Origin: Diadophis punctatus similis
Taxonomy: Eukaryota > Chordata > Lepidosauria > Squamata > Dipsadidae
Assembly: GCA_023053685.1 (NCBI GenBank)
Contig: JALIGW010000015.1
Coordinates: forward strand, 60,001-124,000
Direction of reading: 5' to 3'
DNA: 64,000 nt
How positions within the stretch are numbered: position 1 is the stretch's first letter; every line of letters starts with the position of its first letter. Positions 43,409 to 52,908 of this stretch are shown in pieces. The notes beneath the pieces are model-generated. The model was not told the DNA's origin. It was given only the letters and a program-made list of their open reading frames with translations, and searched no databases. Position numbers and translations under genes: made by a program.

Positions 43409-46400
43409 CTCCTCCCTTCATTACTGGGAGAGACATCAAACCTATTGGATTTAAACATTTCCTATAATGGACGCCACCCAATGGTTTGGTCATCATGTCT
43501 GCTAAATTATCCTCTGAAGAACAATGATGTAAACTTATTAATTTTTCTTTTACAGCTTCCCTGACATTACAATACTTAATGTCCACATGTTTGCTTCTGT
43601 TCTTCACTCTGTCACCTGTTGCCATTTTTATACAGGCAGCATTATCTTCATAAACAGTTACAGCTTCATTTACATTTACATTTAAATCTTGTAACAACTG
43701 TACATACCAAACTACTTCAGAACATAACTCAGACAATGCAATAAACTCTGCTTCCGCAGTTGAAATAGCAACCGTTGTTTGTTTTCTGGACTTCCAACCA
43801 ACTAAAGCCCCTCCAAACATTATTACAATTCCAGAATTAGACTTTCTGGTTTTTACATCATTTGCATAATCACTATCAACATAACATTTCAATTTTAATT
43901 CTTCAGTGACCTTTATTTGAAGACCCAAATTCACAGTTCCCTTCAAATACCTGAGAATTCTTTTCACACCCATCCAATGCAACTTTGTAGGTGTAGCAGT
44001 AAAGCGACTTAAGATGCTCACTGCACAAGCTATGTCTGGTCTGGACCACTGTGACAGATATAACAGACTCCCTATTGCAGAGTGATATATCTCCTGATCA
44101 CAGGCTTCACTTTTATCCTCACCCAAACTATTGTAAAAATCTGTGCTCATAGGTGTAGGAGCAATATTACAATCTTTCATGTTATACTTCTCTAATAATT
44201 GTTCAATTTTTCTCCTTTGACTGAGAATATAACCCTTTTCAGTTTTTTGTATCTCTACACCGAGATAATTCTTTATTTCTCCCAAATTCTTTAATTCAAA
44301 TTTCTTTTCTAACTTATTAGCAAATTCTTTAACTTGTGATGCATCCTTTGCAATGAAACAAAGATCATCCACAAATGCTAATAGTAGACAATTCCCACCT
44401 TGTAACTTTCCAGTGTATATGCAACCATCAGCTTTGCAACTCTTGAACCCAAGACCTTTCAATGCAGTATCTAAACAGATATTCCAATTTCTGGCTGACT
44501 GCTTCAGCCCATAAATAGCCTTGTTCAATTTATACACCATGTTAGGCTTTTTATTTTCATACCCTGGCGCTTGAACCATATAAATTTCTTCCTCTAATTC
44601 AGCATTGAGAAATGCAGTGGTTATATCAAAATGCCAAATTCTATGCCTGTATGCTGATGCTAATGCCAGTGCTAGTCTTATGCTCTCAGCTTTTACAGTT
44701 GGCGCGAACACCTCATCATAGTGCACATTCTTTAATTGAGAAAAACCTTGTGCCACCAACCTTGCCTTATACTGTACTTCATTATTGGGTAATACTTTTT
44801 TCTTGTATACCCACTTACATCCTACAGCTTTCGTACCCTGTGGCAAAGTCACAGATGTGAACACTTCATGATCGCCCATGGATTTCATCTCTTTATCCAT
44901 GGCTTCCTTCCACTTTTCTTGTTCAACTTTTGGTAATGCCAATACTTCCTTATAGTTTCTTGGCTCATACCACACATTACACACTTTAACTTTACTGGCA
45001 GAATATCTGTCTGGCGGTACCCCTCTGTTCCTACGCTCTGACCTACGTGGCATTGCCTGTACTTGTGTTTCAAGCTTTTCTGGCTTCATATCTTGTTCAG
45101 ACTCTCCTCCCTGAACATTGACACCTTCAGTAAATGATTCACCATCATTACATGAGTTATTGTCACTAAGTGGATCACCGTCGCTAAGTGGATCACCGTC
45201 ACTAAGTGAGACATTTTCAGAATTTGCATCAATTCTGTTCCAATTTTGTTCTGCAAAACTAGCAGACCTTGAAATCACTATCCTTTTACTTCCATCGCTA
45301 AAGCGATACCCTTTTGAGCCTGGCTCATAGCCCACAAATCTGAGCTTTCTAGCCTTTTGTTGTCCCTTTCTTCTGATTGCCTTTGGAATATGTACCCAGG
45401 CAGTACTTCCAAATATTTTTAAATGTGCTAGAGAAGGCTTTCTCCCATATAGCATTGCATATGGAGTATTATTGATGGATGAACTCCACAACCTATTTAC
45501 TAAATAATTGGCAGTCAGTATGGCTTCACCCCAATATGACCTGCTCATACCAGAATCCTCCAGTAATGAGTCTTTCATTGTTTGCAAAACACCATTCCTC
45601 CTTTCAGCAACTCCGTTCTCCCCCGGTGTGTAAGGATTTGTGCGCCTGTGTCTTATCCCCAATTGTCTCAACCATTGTTGAAAATTTGTTGACATAAATT
45701 CAGAACCTCTGTCAGTTTGCAACTGACATACCTGTTGTTTGTACCTTCTCTCTACAAAACTTAACCATTGCTTAAATTGCTGTAGCACCTCTGTTTTACT
45801 CTTAAGTAAGTAGCAAAACCCAAACCTGCTGTAGTCATCCACAATGACCAGCGCATACTTTGCTCCTCCCAAACTGGCTTGCATAGGCCCAATTAAATCA
45901 GCATGCACCAGTTCTAGAGCTCTTGTGGTTTGTCTTGTGCTAAACTTGCTCACTGGGAATGCTTTGGATTTCGATGCTTTGCATACTGCACAATCCAAAT
46001 ATGCCTTACATCCCTTCAAATCTAATCCTTCTGCAAATTCTTTCATTTGTTGAACAACCTTAAAATTAGCATGACCAAGTCGTCTGTGCAGAAGATGAAC
46101 ACATGAATTATGTTCTGCTACATTTTTAAATATCTGGGAACAATGTGGGACCTTTTCTCCCTGCAATACATAAAGATTATCCTCTTTTATGCCCTGTGCA
46201 CAAACATTCCCATTTCTTTGGATGATACACTTCCCATTAACAAATGTGGTTTCATAACCTTGCTTGTCTAAACTAGACACACTTAACAAATTATGTTCCA
46301 TTTCAGGTACACATAACACATCAGTAAACCTGGATTCCAAATATGGAATTTGCACATCGCCTCTTCCAATGATTTTAGCCTTTTGACCATTGGCTAAGGC

Positions 46401-47381
46401 CACTTCTTCATGGTTTCCTGGGAAAAATCTGGAAAATAAGTCAGAATTATTAACAATTGTTTGACTAGCCCCACTGTCAATCAACCATTTGTCTCTATTG
46501 TTATTATAACAAACTTTTGCAACTGCAATCTGTCCTTGCAAATAATGTCTCTTGTCTTGCATATTTCTTCTCTGTGTACAGCTTTTCTGCAGATGATTGG
46601 TTTCTCCACAAATGAAACATGCTTTTTTATCTTGCTTGCAGAATTGTTGCTGTGTAACTTGATCTCTCCTGCCTCTGCTCTCCTCTTGTCTGCAGACACC
46701 TCGGCTGTTGCTAGAGATAGGCAGCTTGTGGAAAATTTTGCTGGAGACTTGCTGTAAGTTTCCACTGTACTCCTTGTTGGGCCCCCGCCTGTGGAATTTT
46801 CCATCAGCATGGCTGAAAAGCCTTTTCTCATATTCATTCAATAAACACGATTTCAAAGCCTCCAAATTCAAATCTGCTTCTGGCTTACTTTTAAAAATAG
46901 CTGATACAGTCTCCCAGCTCTGATCCAAACTGTTTAACACTAATAAAACTTTCTGGGACTCTGGAAACTTTACTCCACGTTGCTCCAATTCTAGAAAATT
47001 AGACTGCATTTTCATTAAATGATCTTCCATAGAATCTCCTGGCTGCATAATGGCTCTGAAAAGCTTTCTCGAAAGTTGGACCACATTACACGCAGAAACA
47101 TTGACATGTACTGCTTTCAATTTCTGCCATATTTCTTTTGCAGACTTTAATTCAGCTACATTTAAGAATTGATCATCCCCCAGACTTAAGAGAAGATAAG
47201 CCATAGCTTTGTCATGAGCCTTTTGATCTGCTGCTCCAAGCACACCTTGTGGGGGGTCTGCTACGATGTCCCATAATTCTTTTGCTTTCAAAAAACATTC
47301 CATTTTTGCAGCCCAAATTAAATAATTTTTCTTCCCCAATTTAGGTATTGGACTGTCTTTAAATTCCATAGCAGCAGCCAT
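43392..47381 (-). CDS. Copia gag-pol polyprotein, 1329 residues
   Basis: One uninterrupted frame holds all functions of a Ty1/copia element. Residues 1-200 are gag-like (YLIWAAKMECFL, KEIWQKLK). A CX2CX4HX4C zinc knuckle lies at 255-268. The aspartic protease motif LIDSGAS is at 300-306. A pre-integrase zinc motif has H432 and H437 with C464 and C467. The integrase core has HADLIGP (D495), DDYSR (515-519), TDRGSE (D557) and NGVAERRN (E593); D557 and E593 are 35 residues apart, an exact DD35E. Reverse transcriptase spans about 850-1090, with FDITTAFLNA (D919) and FVDD (1003-1006). RNase H spans about 1165-1300, with VDSDYA, AISTAEAEF, VYEDNAA and KHVDIKY. The start chosen is the first ATG after the leader. 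An 18-bp in-frame duplication gives LSDGDP twice near residue 726. No key residue is missing, so the protein is probably functional, though expression is unknown. Confidence 0.96.
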   Translation of the reverse strand: MAAAMEFKDSPIPKLGKKNYLIWAAKMECFLKAKELWDIVADPPQGVLGAADQKAHDKAMAYLLLSLGDDQFLNVAELKSAKEIWQKLKAVHVNVSACNVVQLSRKLFRAIMQPGDSMEDHLMKMQSNFLELEQRGVKFPESQKVLLVLNSLDQSWETVSAIFKSKPEADLNLEALKSCLLNEYEKRLFSHADGKFHRRGPNKEYSGNLQQVSSKIFHKLPISSNSRGVCRQEESRGRRDQVTQQQFCKQDKKACFICGETNHLQKSCTQRRNMQDKRHYLQGQIAVAKVCYNNNRDKWLIDSGASQTIVNNSDLFSRFFPGNHEEVALANGQKAKIIGRGDVQIPYLESRFTDVLCVPEMEHNLLSVSSLDKQGYETTFVNGKCIIQRNGNVCAQGIKEDNLYVLQGEKVPHCSQIFKNVAEHNSCVHLLHRRLGHANFKVVQQMKEFAEGLDLKGCKAYLDCAVCKASKSKAFPVSKFSTRQTTRALELVHADLIGPMQASLGGAKYALVIVDDYSRFGFCYLLKSKTEVLQQFKQWLSFVERRYKQQVCQLQTDRGSEFMSTNFQQWLRQLGIRHRRTNPYTPGENGVAERRNGVLQTMKDSLLEDSGMSRSYWGEAILTANYLVNRLWSSSINNTPYAMLYGRKPSLAHLKIFGSTAWVHIPKAIRRKGQQKARKLRFVGYEPGSKGYRFSDGSKRIVISRSASFAEQNWNRIDANSENVSLSDGDPLSDGDPLSDNNSCNDGESFTEGVNVQGGESEQDMKPEKLETQVQAMPRRSERRNRGVPPDRYSASKVKVCNVWYEPRNYKEVLALPKVEQEKWKEAMDKEMKSMGDHEVFTSVTLPQGTKAVGCKWVYKKKVLPNNEVQYKARLVAQGFSQLKNVHYDEVFAPTVKAESIRLALALASAYRHRIWHFDITTAFLNAELEEEIYMVQAPGYENKKPNMVYKLNKAIYGLKQSARNWNICLDTALKGLGFKSCKADGCIYTGKLQGGNCLLLAFVDDLCFIAKDASQVKEFANKLEKKFELKNLGEIKNYLGVEIQKTEKGYILSQRRKIEQLLEKYNMKDCNIAPTPMSTDFYNSLGEDKSEACDQEIYHSAIGSLLYLSQWSRPDIACAVSILSRFTATPTKLHWMGVKRILRYLKGTVNLGLQIKVTEELKLKCYVDSDYANDVKTRKSNSGIVIMFGGALVGWKSRKQTTVAISTAEAEFIALSELCSEVVWYVQLLQDLNVNVNEAVTVYEDNAACIKMATGDRVKNRSKHVDIKYCNVREAVKEKLISLHHCSSEDNLADMMTKPLGGVHYRKCLNPIGLMSLPVMKGGVLEYS
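43409..43419 (-). promoter_or_regulatory. Polypurine tract of the copia element
   Basis: GAAGGGAGGAG directly abuts the 3' LTR in element orientation. It is the expected RNase H-resistant primer for plus-strand DNA synthesis. It lies within the gag-pol frame, encoding part of the final MKGG residues. Confidence 0.85.
45163..45210 (-). repeat. 18-bp in-frame repeat within gag-pol
   Basis: TCACTAAGTGGATCACCG (45163-45180) repeats with one change (45181-45198) and partly again (45199-45210). It codes LSDGDP in the acidic linker between integrase and reverse transcriptase. Confidence 0.9.
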
Positions 47382-47483
47382 CCTGCTTTATTTTTCTTCT
47401 CTGCCTGTTCCTTTAACAACACAGACAGCTTCTTATCAGCTTTAAATTACAATGCAGTTTTAACTTTACTTCTTGAGCGATTT

Positions 47484-47497
47484 CTGGGCCCATAACC
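47484..47497 (-). promoter_or_regulatory. Primer-binding site complementary to initiator tRNA-Met anticodon arm
   Basis: Immediately inside the 5' LTR the element reads GGTTATGGGCCCAG. The plus strand CTGGGCCCATAACC is the anticodon stem-loop of eukaryotic initiator tRNA-Met (about nucleotides 27-40), not its 3' end. Drosophila copia is known to prime from a cleaved 5' half of initiator tRNA-Met at this region, so the same half-tRNA priming is inferred. Confidence 0.85.
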
Positions 47498-47763
47498 TGT
47501 CAGAGTTACGCAATAAATCAGAAGCTTCAAAAGATAACTGCATTTTGCTGATTCAAATAACTTCTTTATAAGTAGAATAAAACATTAACAATACCACACT
47601 TTGTTTCAGATCACATGTTGAGATGTTTTCACAGCAAGCTTTAATGGTGGACAGACTAAACCACACCCTTCTTCTTGCTAAGTTTCTGGACATGCTCAAA
47701 TAACACTTCAGCCTGATTGGCTGACTCAATCACATGGCTCTCCCAGTCATGAATATTCCAACA
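47498..47763 (-). repeat. Copia 5' LTR
   Basis: 266 bp, identical by eye to 43143-43408. In element orientation it starts TGTTGGAATATTCATGAC and ends GTAACTCTGACA. It should carry the promoter; the TTATAAAG word lies near 47563-47571. Confidence 0.97.
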
Positions 47764-48057
47764 TTCTTGACACACTTGTTAAGGGAATCGCTGTGGTTAT
47801 TTAGTTAGCCACATGGTTGTGTTAAGTGAATCTGGGTTTCCCAGACTTTGCTTGTCAAAAAAAAGTCACAAAAGATGATCACATGACCCCAGGACACTGC
47901 AACCGTCATAAATATACATGCCAGTTGCCAAGTGTCCGAATTTAGATCACGTGACCATGGTAATGCTGCATAACCGTCAGAAGCCTGAAATGTTCAGTGC
48001 TGTTGTTACTTTGTACGGTCACGAAAGGAAAAGTTGTAAGTTGAAAACTACCTATAC

Positions 48058-48934
48058 TAACCCTGGGTTGCTGGTTAGCGCCGATTTTAAATTAAAGTCA
48101 GAGTTGTAAGCTGAAGACCCCCCACACCCCGTAGAATTTCTATTACGCACCGACGTGCCTGGTTGGGTGTCACTGTCAATTCCAGATTTGGGATCTAGCA
48201 TAAACACTAGGCAGGGCGGGGGAAAAATTGCCTTCCTTTGACAATTCTCAGAAATAACTCCCAATTTCTTTTATGTCAGCTACACCTTTCCCTTCCTGGT
48301 TCTTGGAAGTTAATGACTGGCTGGAAAGTACGTCAACACAACAGCTGGAGAACAACACTTCCGTGTCGCTTTATGTGACAGCATATGCCAGCCACTCAGA
48401 ACATGTGATAACTCAAACGGGGGCTGACTGTAGGAAAAGCAGATGGGATGAAACATTATTATTCTCCCTCCGCCTCCCTCCTGGCCCTTGAGGGAACCCT
48501 AAATAAAATCAAAGCAGATGGACCATTACAGGCTCATCTGTGTTCAGCAACAAGCAACACCATCACCTCCGAGAGGTGATATACGGCACCTTGGTAGAAA
48601 ATGACACTGGGGTGGGAAGATGACCTCATGAAAACGGTGTCCTGCTTGGAGAGTTGAAGGAAGGAAGGAGGCTGGAGGAAATATATTCACAGAGGTCTCC
48701 TTACCACAAAGCAGCATTTGCCACACACCCAGGGAAGATCTCAGCTGCTGGCCTGGGCCTTCTGGTTCTCTCTCCTCCACTTCACCTGATGCACGCTTGG
48801 TGCAAATGCCGTCACAAGCGGAGGCACTCGTGCGACGGAATGAGAAGAGCCCACGATTGCAGAGAAGATGGTATGACTGGAAGGAGGGGTGGGATTTTTT
48901 TTTGAGGGGGTGGGTGGGAGGATTGTAACCCGCA
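48058..48934. other. Single-copy intergenic DNA
   Basis: Unique sequence; short frames have no recognisable domain. Confidence 0.4.
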
Positions 48935-49352
48935 CTGGGAGTCTTTGACTTACGACAGTTTGTTTAGTGACCGTTCAAAGTTACACCAGCACTGGTAAAA
49001 CGTGACTCACGACTGTTTTCACACTTATGACTCCCTGATCATGGGATCAAAATTCAGATGCTTGGCAACCGACTCATATTGATGAAGGTTGCGGTGTCCT
49101 GGGGTCACGTGATCCCCTTTTTGTCATAATAGAGGTAGTCTTTGACTTATAACAGTTTGTTTAGTGACCATTCAAAGTTACATTGGGATTGAAAACAGTG
49201 ACATGAGCGGTTTTCACACTGATGACCGTTGTAGCATCCCCATGATCATGTGATCAAAATTCAGTCACTGGGCAACTGGCATGAATGTAAGACAGTTGCA
49301 ATGGCCTGGGTCATGTGATCACTTTTTGTGACCTCCTGACAAGCAAAGCCAA
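48935..49352. mobile_element. Two truncated TA-type MITE copies in tandem
   Basis: Both start with a form of GTCTTTGACTTA.AACAGTTTGTTTAGTGACC (48940 and 49136) and share CATGTGATCAAAATTCAG-type words. The first breaks near 49128 and the second near 49352, where a hAT fragment begins. Confidence 0.75.
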
Positions 49353-49355
49353 TGG

Positions 49356-49745
49356 CAGTGAAGGCGAACCTATGGCACGCGGAGCCATATCTGAGGGCAC
49401 ACGAGGCGTTGCCCTATGTCAGCTCCAGCGCACATGTGTTTGCTGTCCAGCTGACTTTTGGCCTTCCAGAGGGTGGGGGAGGTCGTTTTTGCCTTCCCCA
49501 GGCTTCAGGAAAGCCTCCGGAGCCTGTGGATGGTGAAAAATGGACCCAACGGGCCTACCAAAAATTCATTTTTCCCTCCCCAGCTTCAGGAGGCTTTCCG
49601 TTTTTCAGCCGTTGGGTCCATTTTTTGCCATCAACAGGCTTTGGAGGCTTTCCTGAAGCCTGGGGAAGGCAAAAATGACCTCCCCCCACCCTCCAGAAGG
49701 CCGAAAATCACTGGAATCTGGTTTTCGCCATCCAGTTTTCGCCAT
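49356..49745. mobile_element. Damaged hAT element, CAGTGATGGCGAACC family
   Basis: Left end CAGTGAAGGCGAACCTATGG, with interior words (CCAGCTGACTTTTGGCCTTC) shared with 344-792. The right end is lost before the ATTAA array. Confidence 0.7.
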
Positions 49746-49757
49746 CCATAAGAACTT

Positions 49758-49938
49758 TTAATTAAATTAAATTAAATTAAATTAAATTAAATTAAATTAA
49801 ATTAAATTAAATTAAATTAAATTAAATTAAATTAAATTAAATTAAATTAAATTAAATTAAATTAAATTAAATTAAATTAAATTAAATTAAATTAAATTAA
49901 ATTAAATTAAATTAAATTAAATTAAATTAAATTAAATT
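49758..49938. repeat. (ATTAA)n array, ~36 units
   Basis: About 180 bp of essentially perfect ATTAA pentamers, entirely A and T. Confidence 0.98.
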
Positions 49939-50071
49939 ATTAAATCCACAGGCTCAGGAGCTTCAGTGAGTCTGGGAATCTGAATCACAAGATTCAACCA
50001 GTCACAAGACCAACTGACCACCTATATAACAAACAAGGCATTTCACCCAAAAATGCAGCTGATGTTGTTAC

Positions 50072-50293
50072 CAGTGGTGGGATTCAAATTTTTTACTATT
50101 GGTTCTGTGGTCGTGGCTTGGTAGTCGTGGCTTGGTGGTCATGGCAGGGGAAGGATACTGCAAAATCCCCATTTCCTCCCAATCAGTTGGGACTCGGGAG
50201 GCAGAGAACAGATGGGGGCGATCCTCTGAACTACTCAGAATTTCCGCTACCAGTTTTCCAGAACTGGTCAGAACCTGCTGAAACCCACCTCTG
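50072..50293. mobile_element. Non-autonomous hAT element, 222 bp, inside a LINE tail
   Basis: Ends CAGTGGTGGGATTCAAAT and GAAACCCACCTCTG lie inside a perfect 8-bp duplication GTTGTTAC (50064-50071, 50294-50301). The flanks together read GATGTTGTTACCTAGTTTGG and TGACGAAACGTCTG, a LINE-tail motif. Confidence 0.9.
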
Positions 50294-50397
50294 GTTGTTA
50301 CCTAGTTTGGTGACGAAACGTCTGGGAGCCAAGCAGCAAGCTTGGAAGATAAACCTCTGGCTAAATCTACAACCCAAGCTACAAGTATTCTCTACAA

Positions 50398-50585
50398 TAG
50401 GGGTCCCCAACTTCCAGTCCATGGGCCAGCACTGGTCCACGGCATGCCACCAATCGGGCCACGCAAACAAGCGAAGCCCTTTCTGTGGGATACAGGTAGC
50501 ATGCAAACCCCCACCTCCTCTGGTCCACGGAAAAAGCTTTCTCCGTGGAACTGGTCCCTGGTGTCCAAAAGGTTAGAGGCCGCTG
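50398..50585. mobile_element. hAT-like MITE fragment
   Basis: Starts near AGGGGTCCCCAACTTCCAG and ends near GGTTAGAGGCCGCTG, with GGTCCACGG repeated inside. The ends are imperfect inverted repeats and the duplication is not clear. Confidence 0.6.
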
Positions 50586-51141
50586 CTTTGCAATTTCTAA
50601 CTTCCAAAGTTACTGAGACGTGGCGGCACTTCCCAGCCGCTTCTTCTCCAAAACATCCTTCGCCCACCTCTTTCTGCAAAATTTGCATTCCTCATAAATC
50701 CCCTCAACGCCGTCCATGCTGCACAATTGAGCAGAAATCTCAGGAGGGCTAACTTGCTCCCGAGGATTTCTCTTTCAGGAGATAATCAGTTACACATTGC
50801 CACCTCTTTAGATATTCAGGGAGAAAAACCATTAGGGAAGAACCCATATGATTGCAATAATGGGGCCTAGAGGTAAAGATTTACGAGTCGAATTCCATAC
50901 GATATTGGGCTTTGCTTACATTTTTAACAGCTGTTCTTCCATTTTCATGATCTTAGATCATTATCTGGTTTGGAAAAGGTAACCGGGGGAGAAGTGGTTC
51001 ATCTTTTGGCATTTATTAATAATTATGATTGCCCAACTCATTATTACATTTAAATGCTGCATAATGCATTACCTAGTCAGTGATTTATTGCAATTGAGCC
51101 CTGAAAATACCTTTTTTTTTTGCAAATCGCTTCCATGATAA
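50586..51141. other. Single-copy block, candidate conserved noncoding DNA
   Basis: The part at 50755-51115 is repeat-free, with ATTTATTAATAATTATGATT and CATTTAAATGCTGCATAATG type words. No coding frame. Regulatory function is only a possibility. Confidence 0.35.
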
Positions 51142-51206
51142 AAAAGGTAGTAGGTAAGTAGGTAGGTAGGTAGGTAGGTGGATGATAGAAAGATAGACAG
51201 ATAGAT

Positions 51207-51248
<42 letters not shown>

Positions 51249-51303
51249 TAGATAGATAGATAGATAGATATAGATGATAGATATAGATGATGATAGATAG
51301 ATA

Positions 51304-51371
<68 letters not shown>

Positions 51372-51420
51372 GAGAGAGAGAGAGAGGTATAGATATATAG
51401 ATATACAGATATATATCCTA
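51142..51420. repeat. Compound (GTAG)n/(GATA)n/(GA)n microsatellite
   Basis: GTAG units (51145-51180) are followed by alternating GATA and long GA blocks to 51387 and a TA-rich end. Confidence 0.97.
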
Positions 51421-51939
51421 TATTATTTTTTTAATACAATGTGCAACAGGAGATACAGAGAAAAAGACTGTAGCTCAGAAGGTTTCAGTTTTGATAGAAT
51501 TATTTGTAGGGCTGAGAAAGGTCCACTTTAATCTGAAATAGTTTAAACAGAACTACAACATAAGACACATTACTCTTTGGCCAGTATCTAAGTTCACCCA
51601 TCACTTGAAATCATGATGGAACTTAGGGCTGGATGGTGATGAAGAAGGTGGAATCCACCTTTATATCAGGCGAAACCTACCCATAGGGATTTATCAACCA
51701 TGATTCACACCTTAGCCAGCTGAGGGAACCCATCACTGTGTACTAAATCAGAGTTTATGTCTTAATATTATGTGTGCATCCAGCTAATGACGGTTTCTTC
51801 CATCCATTATGGTAGAACAGCCATGGATAAGCAAAGTGTGAACTCAACTAGCCTCAACCCCATGTTCTGTCCCTATAAAAGATAGAAGCTAAGGAACATC
51901 TGAGCAAAGAGCCAAAGGGATGTACTGGAGCAGCTATTA
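51421..51939. other. Single-copy intergenic DNA
   Basis: Unique sequence, no feature seen. Confidence 0.4.
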
Positions 51940-52117
51940 ACAATTAATCAGTGGAACAACTTGCCTCCTGAAGTTGTGAATGCTCCAACACTGGAAGTTT
52001 TTAAGAAGAGATTGGATAACCATTTGTCTGAAGTGGTGTAGGGTTTCCTGCCTAAGCAGGGGGTGGGACTAGAAGACCTCCAAGGTCCCTTCCAACTCTG
52101 CTATTCTATTCTATGGT
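51940..52117 (+). mobile_element. CR1 3' end, plus strand
   Basis: AATCAGTGGAACAACTTGCC to TTCCAACTCTGCTATTCTATT, the CR1 3' terminus in sense orientation. Confidence 0.9.
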
Positions 52118-52774
52118 GTAGGACTAGGTCAGGGTTAGTGTCAACCTTCAGCTGCATCATGATTTCTTAGTCCAGCTGACCTCAGCTGATTTTATTAAAA
52201 ATTCAACTGACCTCACAGGGCTGTTTTTGTAGCAAAAAAAAAAAAAGAGCAAGATATAAATCTGAATGAAGAAGAAAACGAGAACTAGTCTTACAAATGA
52301 CTGACTTAAGACCTACTCACTTTTTATATTCTGAGAAAAGATGCCGAAGCCACCGTAGAATGCCGAATAGGACAGCCACAACAAAAGAGCCAACCAATAA
52401 GTCTATGCTGCCATACAAGTCATTGTTGCGTAGAAGTTTGTCATGTATAAGCAGAGTTAAGATAAAAATTGTGTCTCGGGGCGAAAGATGAACCTCAGGC
52501 TCTATCGACAGTTGATTGAACTCAGCCGGTGGGTCTTTTCTAAGGCTGGTCCTTCAAATCCCTCCCCTTTGATTCATTAGGTTCAATTCTTCTTTCAGGA
52601 GGGACTTCAGCCAACTGGCTTTGCTCCGGATGCTTCTGCCTGCCAGACGTTTAGATGGCAAGTAAATGGCTTTATTAAAAGTCCATTTTTTTTCCTCCTC
52701 CAATCCAGAGCCAAATTCCCTCAAGGTGGCCTGTTTGGGTGGGACCTGATGGCCAGAGCTTTTAATGAAAAGGA
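52118..52774. other. Single-copy intergenic DNA
   Basis: Unique sequence, no gene recognised. Confidence 0.4.
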
Positions 52775-52908
52775 CGACTATGGGTGACATGGTAGCAGTG
52801 TTCCAATATCTAAGGGGCTGCCATAAAGAGGAGGGAGTCAACCTATTCTCCAAAGCACCTGAAGGCAGGACAAGAAGCAATGGGTGGAAACTAATCAAGG
52901 AGAGAAGC
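52775..52908 (+). mobile_element. CR1 fragment, plus strand
   Basis: ACTATGGGTGACATGGTAGC to CTAATCAAGGAGAGAAGC. It stops where an LTR-like segment begins. Confidence 0.85.

Larger units (their letters stand above)
43143..47763 (-). mobile_element. Complete Ty1/copia LTR retrotransposon, 4621 bp
   Basis: The element runs on the minus strand from the 5' LTR (47498-47763) to the 3' LTR (43143-43408). In order it has a 5' LTR, a primer-binding site, a ~116-bp leader, a single gag-pol frame (47381-43392), a polypurine tract and a 3' LTR. Both LTRs are 266 bp with TG...CA ends and appear identical base for base. TTCTT is duplicated at both flanks. Integrase lies before reverse transcriptase, which defines copia rather than gypsy order. 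An intact frame, identical LTRs and a clean duplication together indicate a very recent insertion. Both flanks are ordinary squamate repeats, which argues against contamination. Copia elements are sparse in vertebrates, which makes an intact copy notable. Confidence 0.97.
42681..48054. mobile_element. TA-type MITE split by hAT and copia insertions
   Basis: The left end CAAATAGCCCTCGACTTAGA (42681), the middle CACAATCGAACTCAATATTT (43065-43142), and the right part GACACACTTGTTAAG... to GTTGAAAACTACCTA (47764-48054) assemble into one copy of the MITE at 53352-53670. It is interrupted first by the hAT at 42702-43056 and then by the copia element at 43143-47763. Confidence 0.8.

Noticed and set aside
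44612..46923. Several plus-strand frames of 60-98 codons within the copia element
   Set aside because: They lie antisense to the intact gag-pol frame and have no independent features.
43143..47763. Contamination as the source of the copia element
   Set aside because: Both flanks are halves of a squamate MITE with a shared TTCTT duplication, so the element is integrated in this genome.
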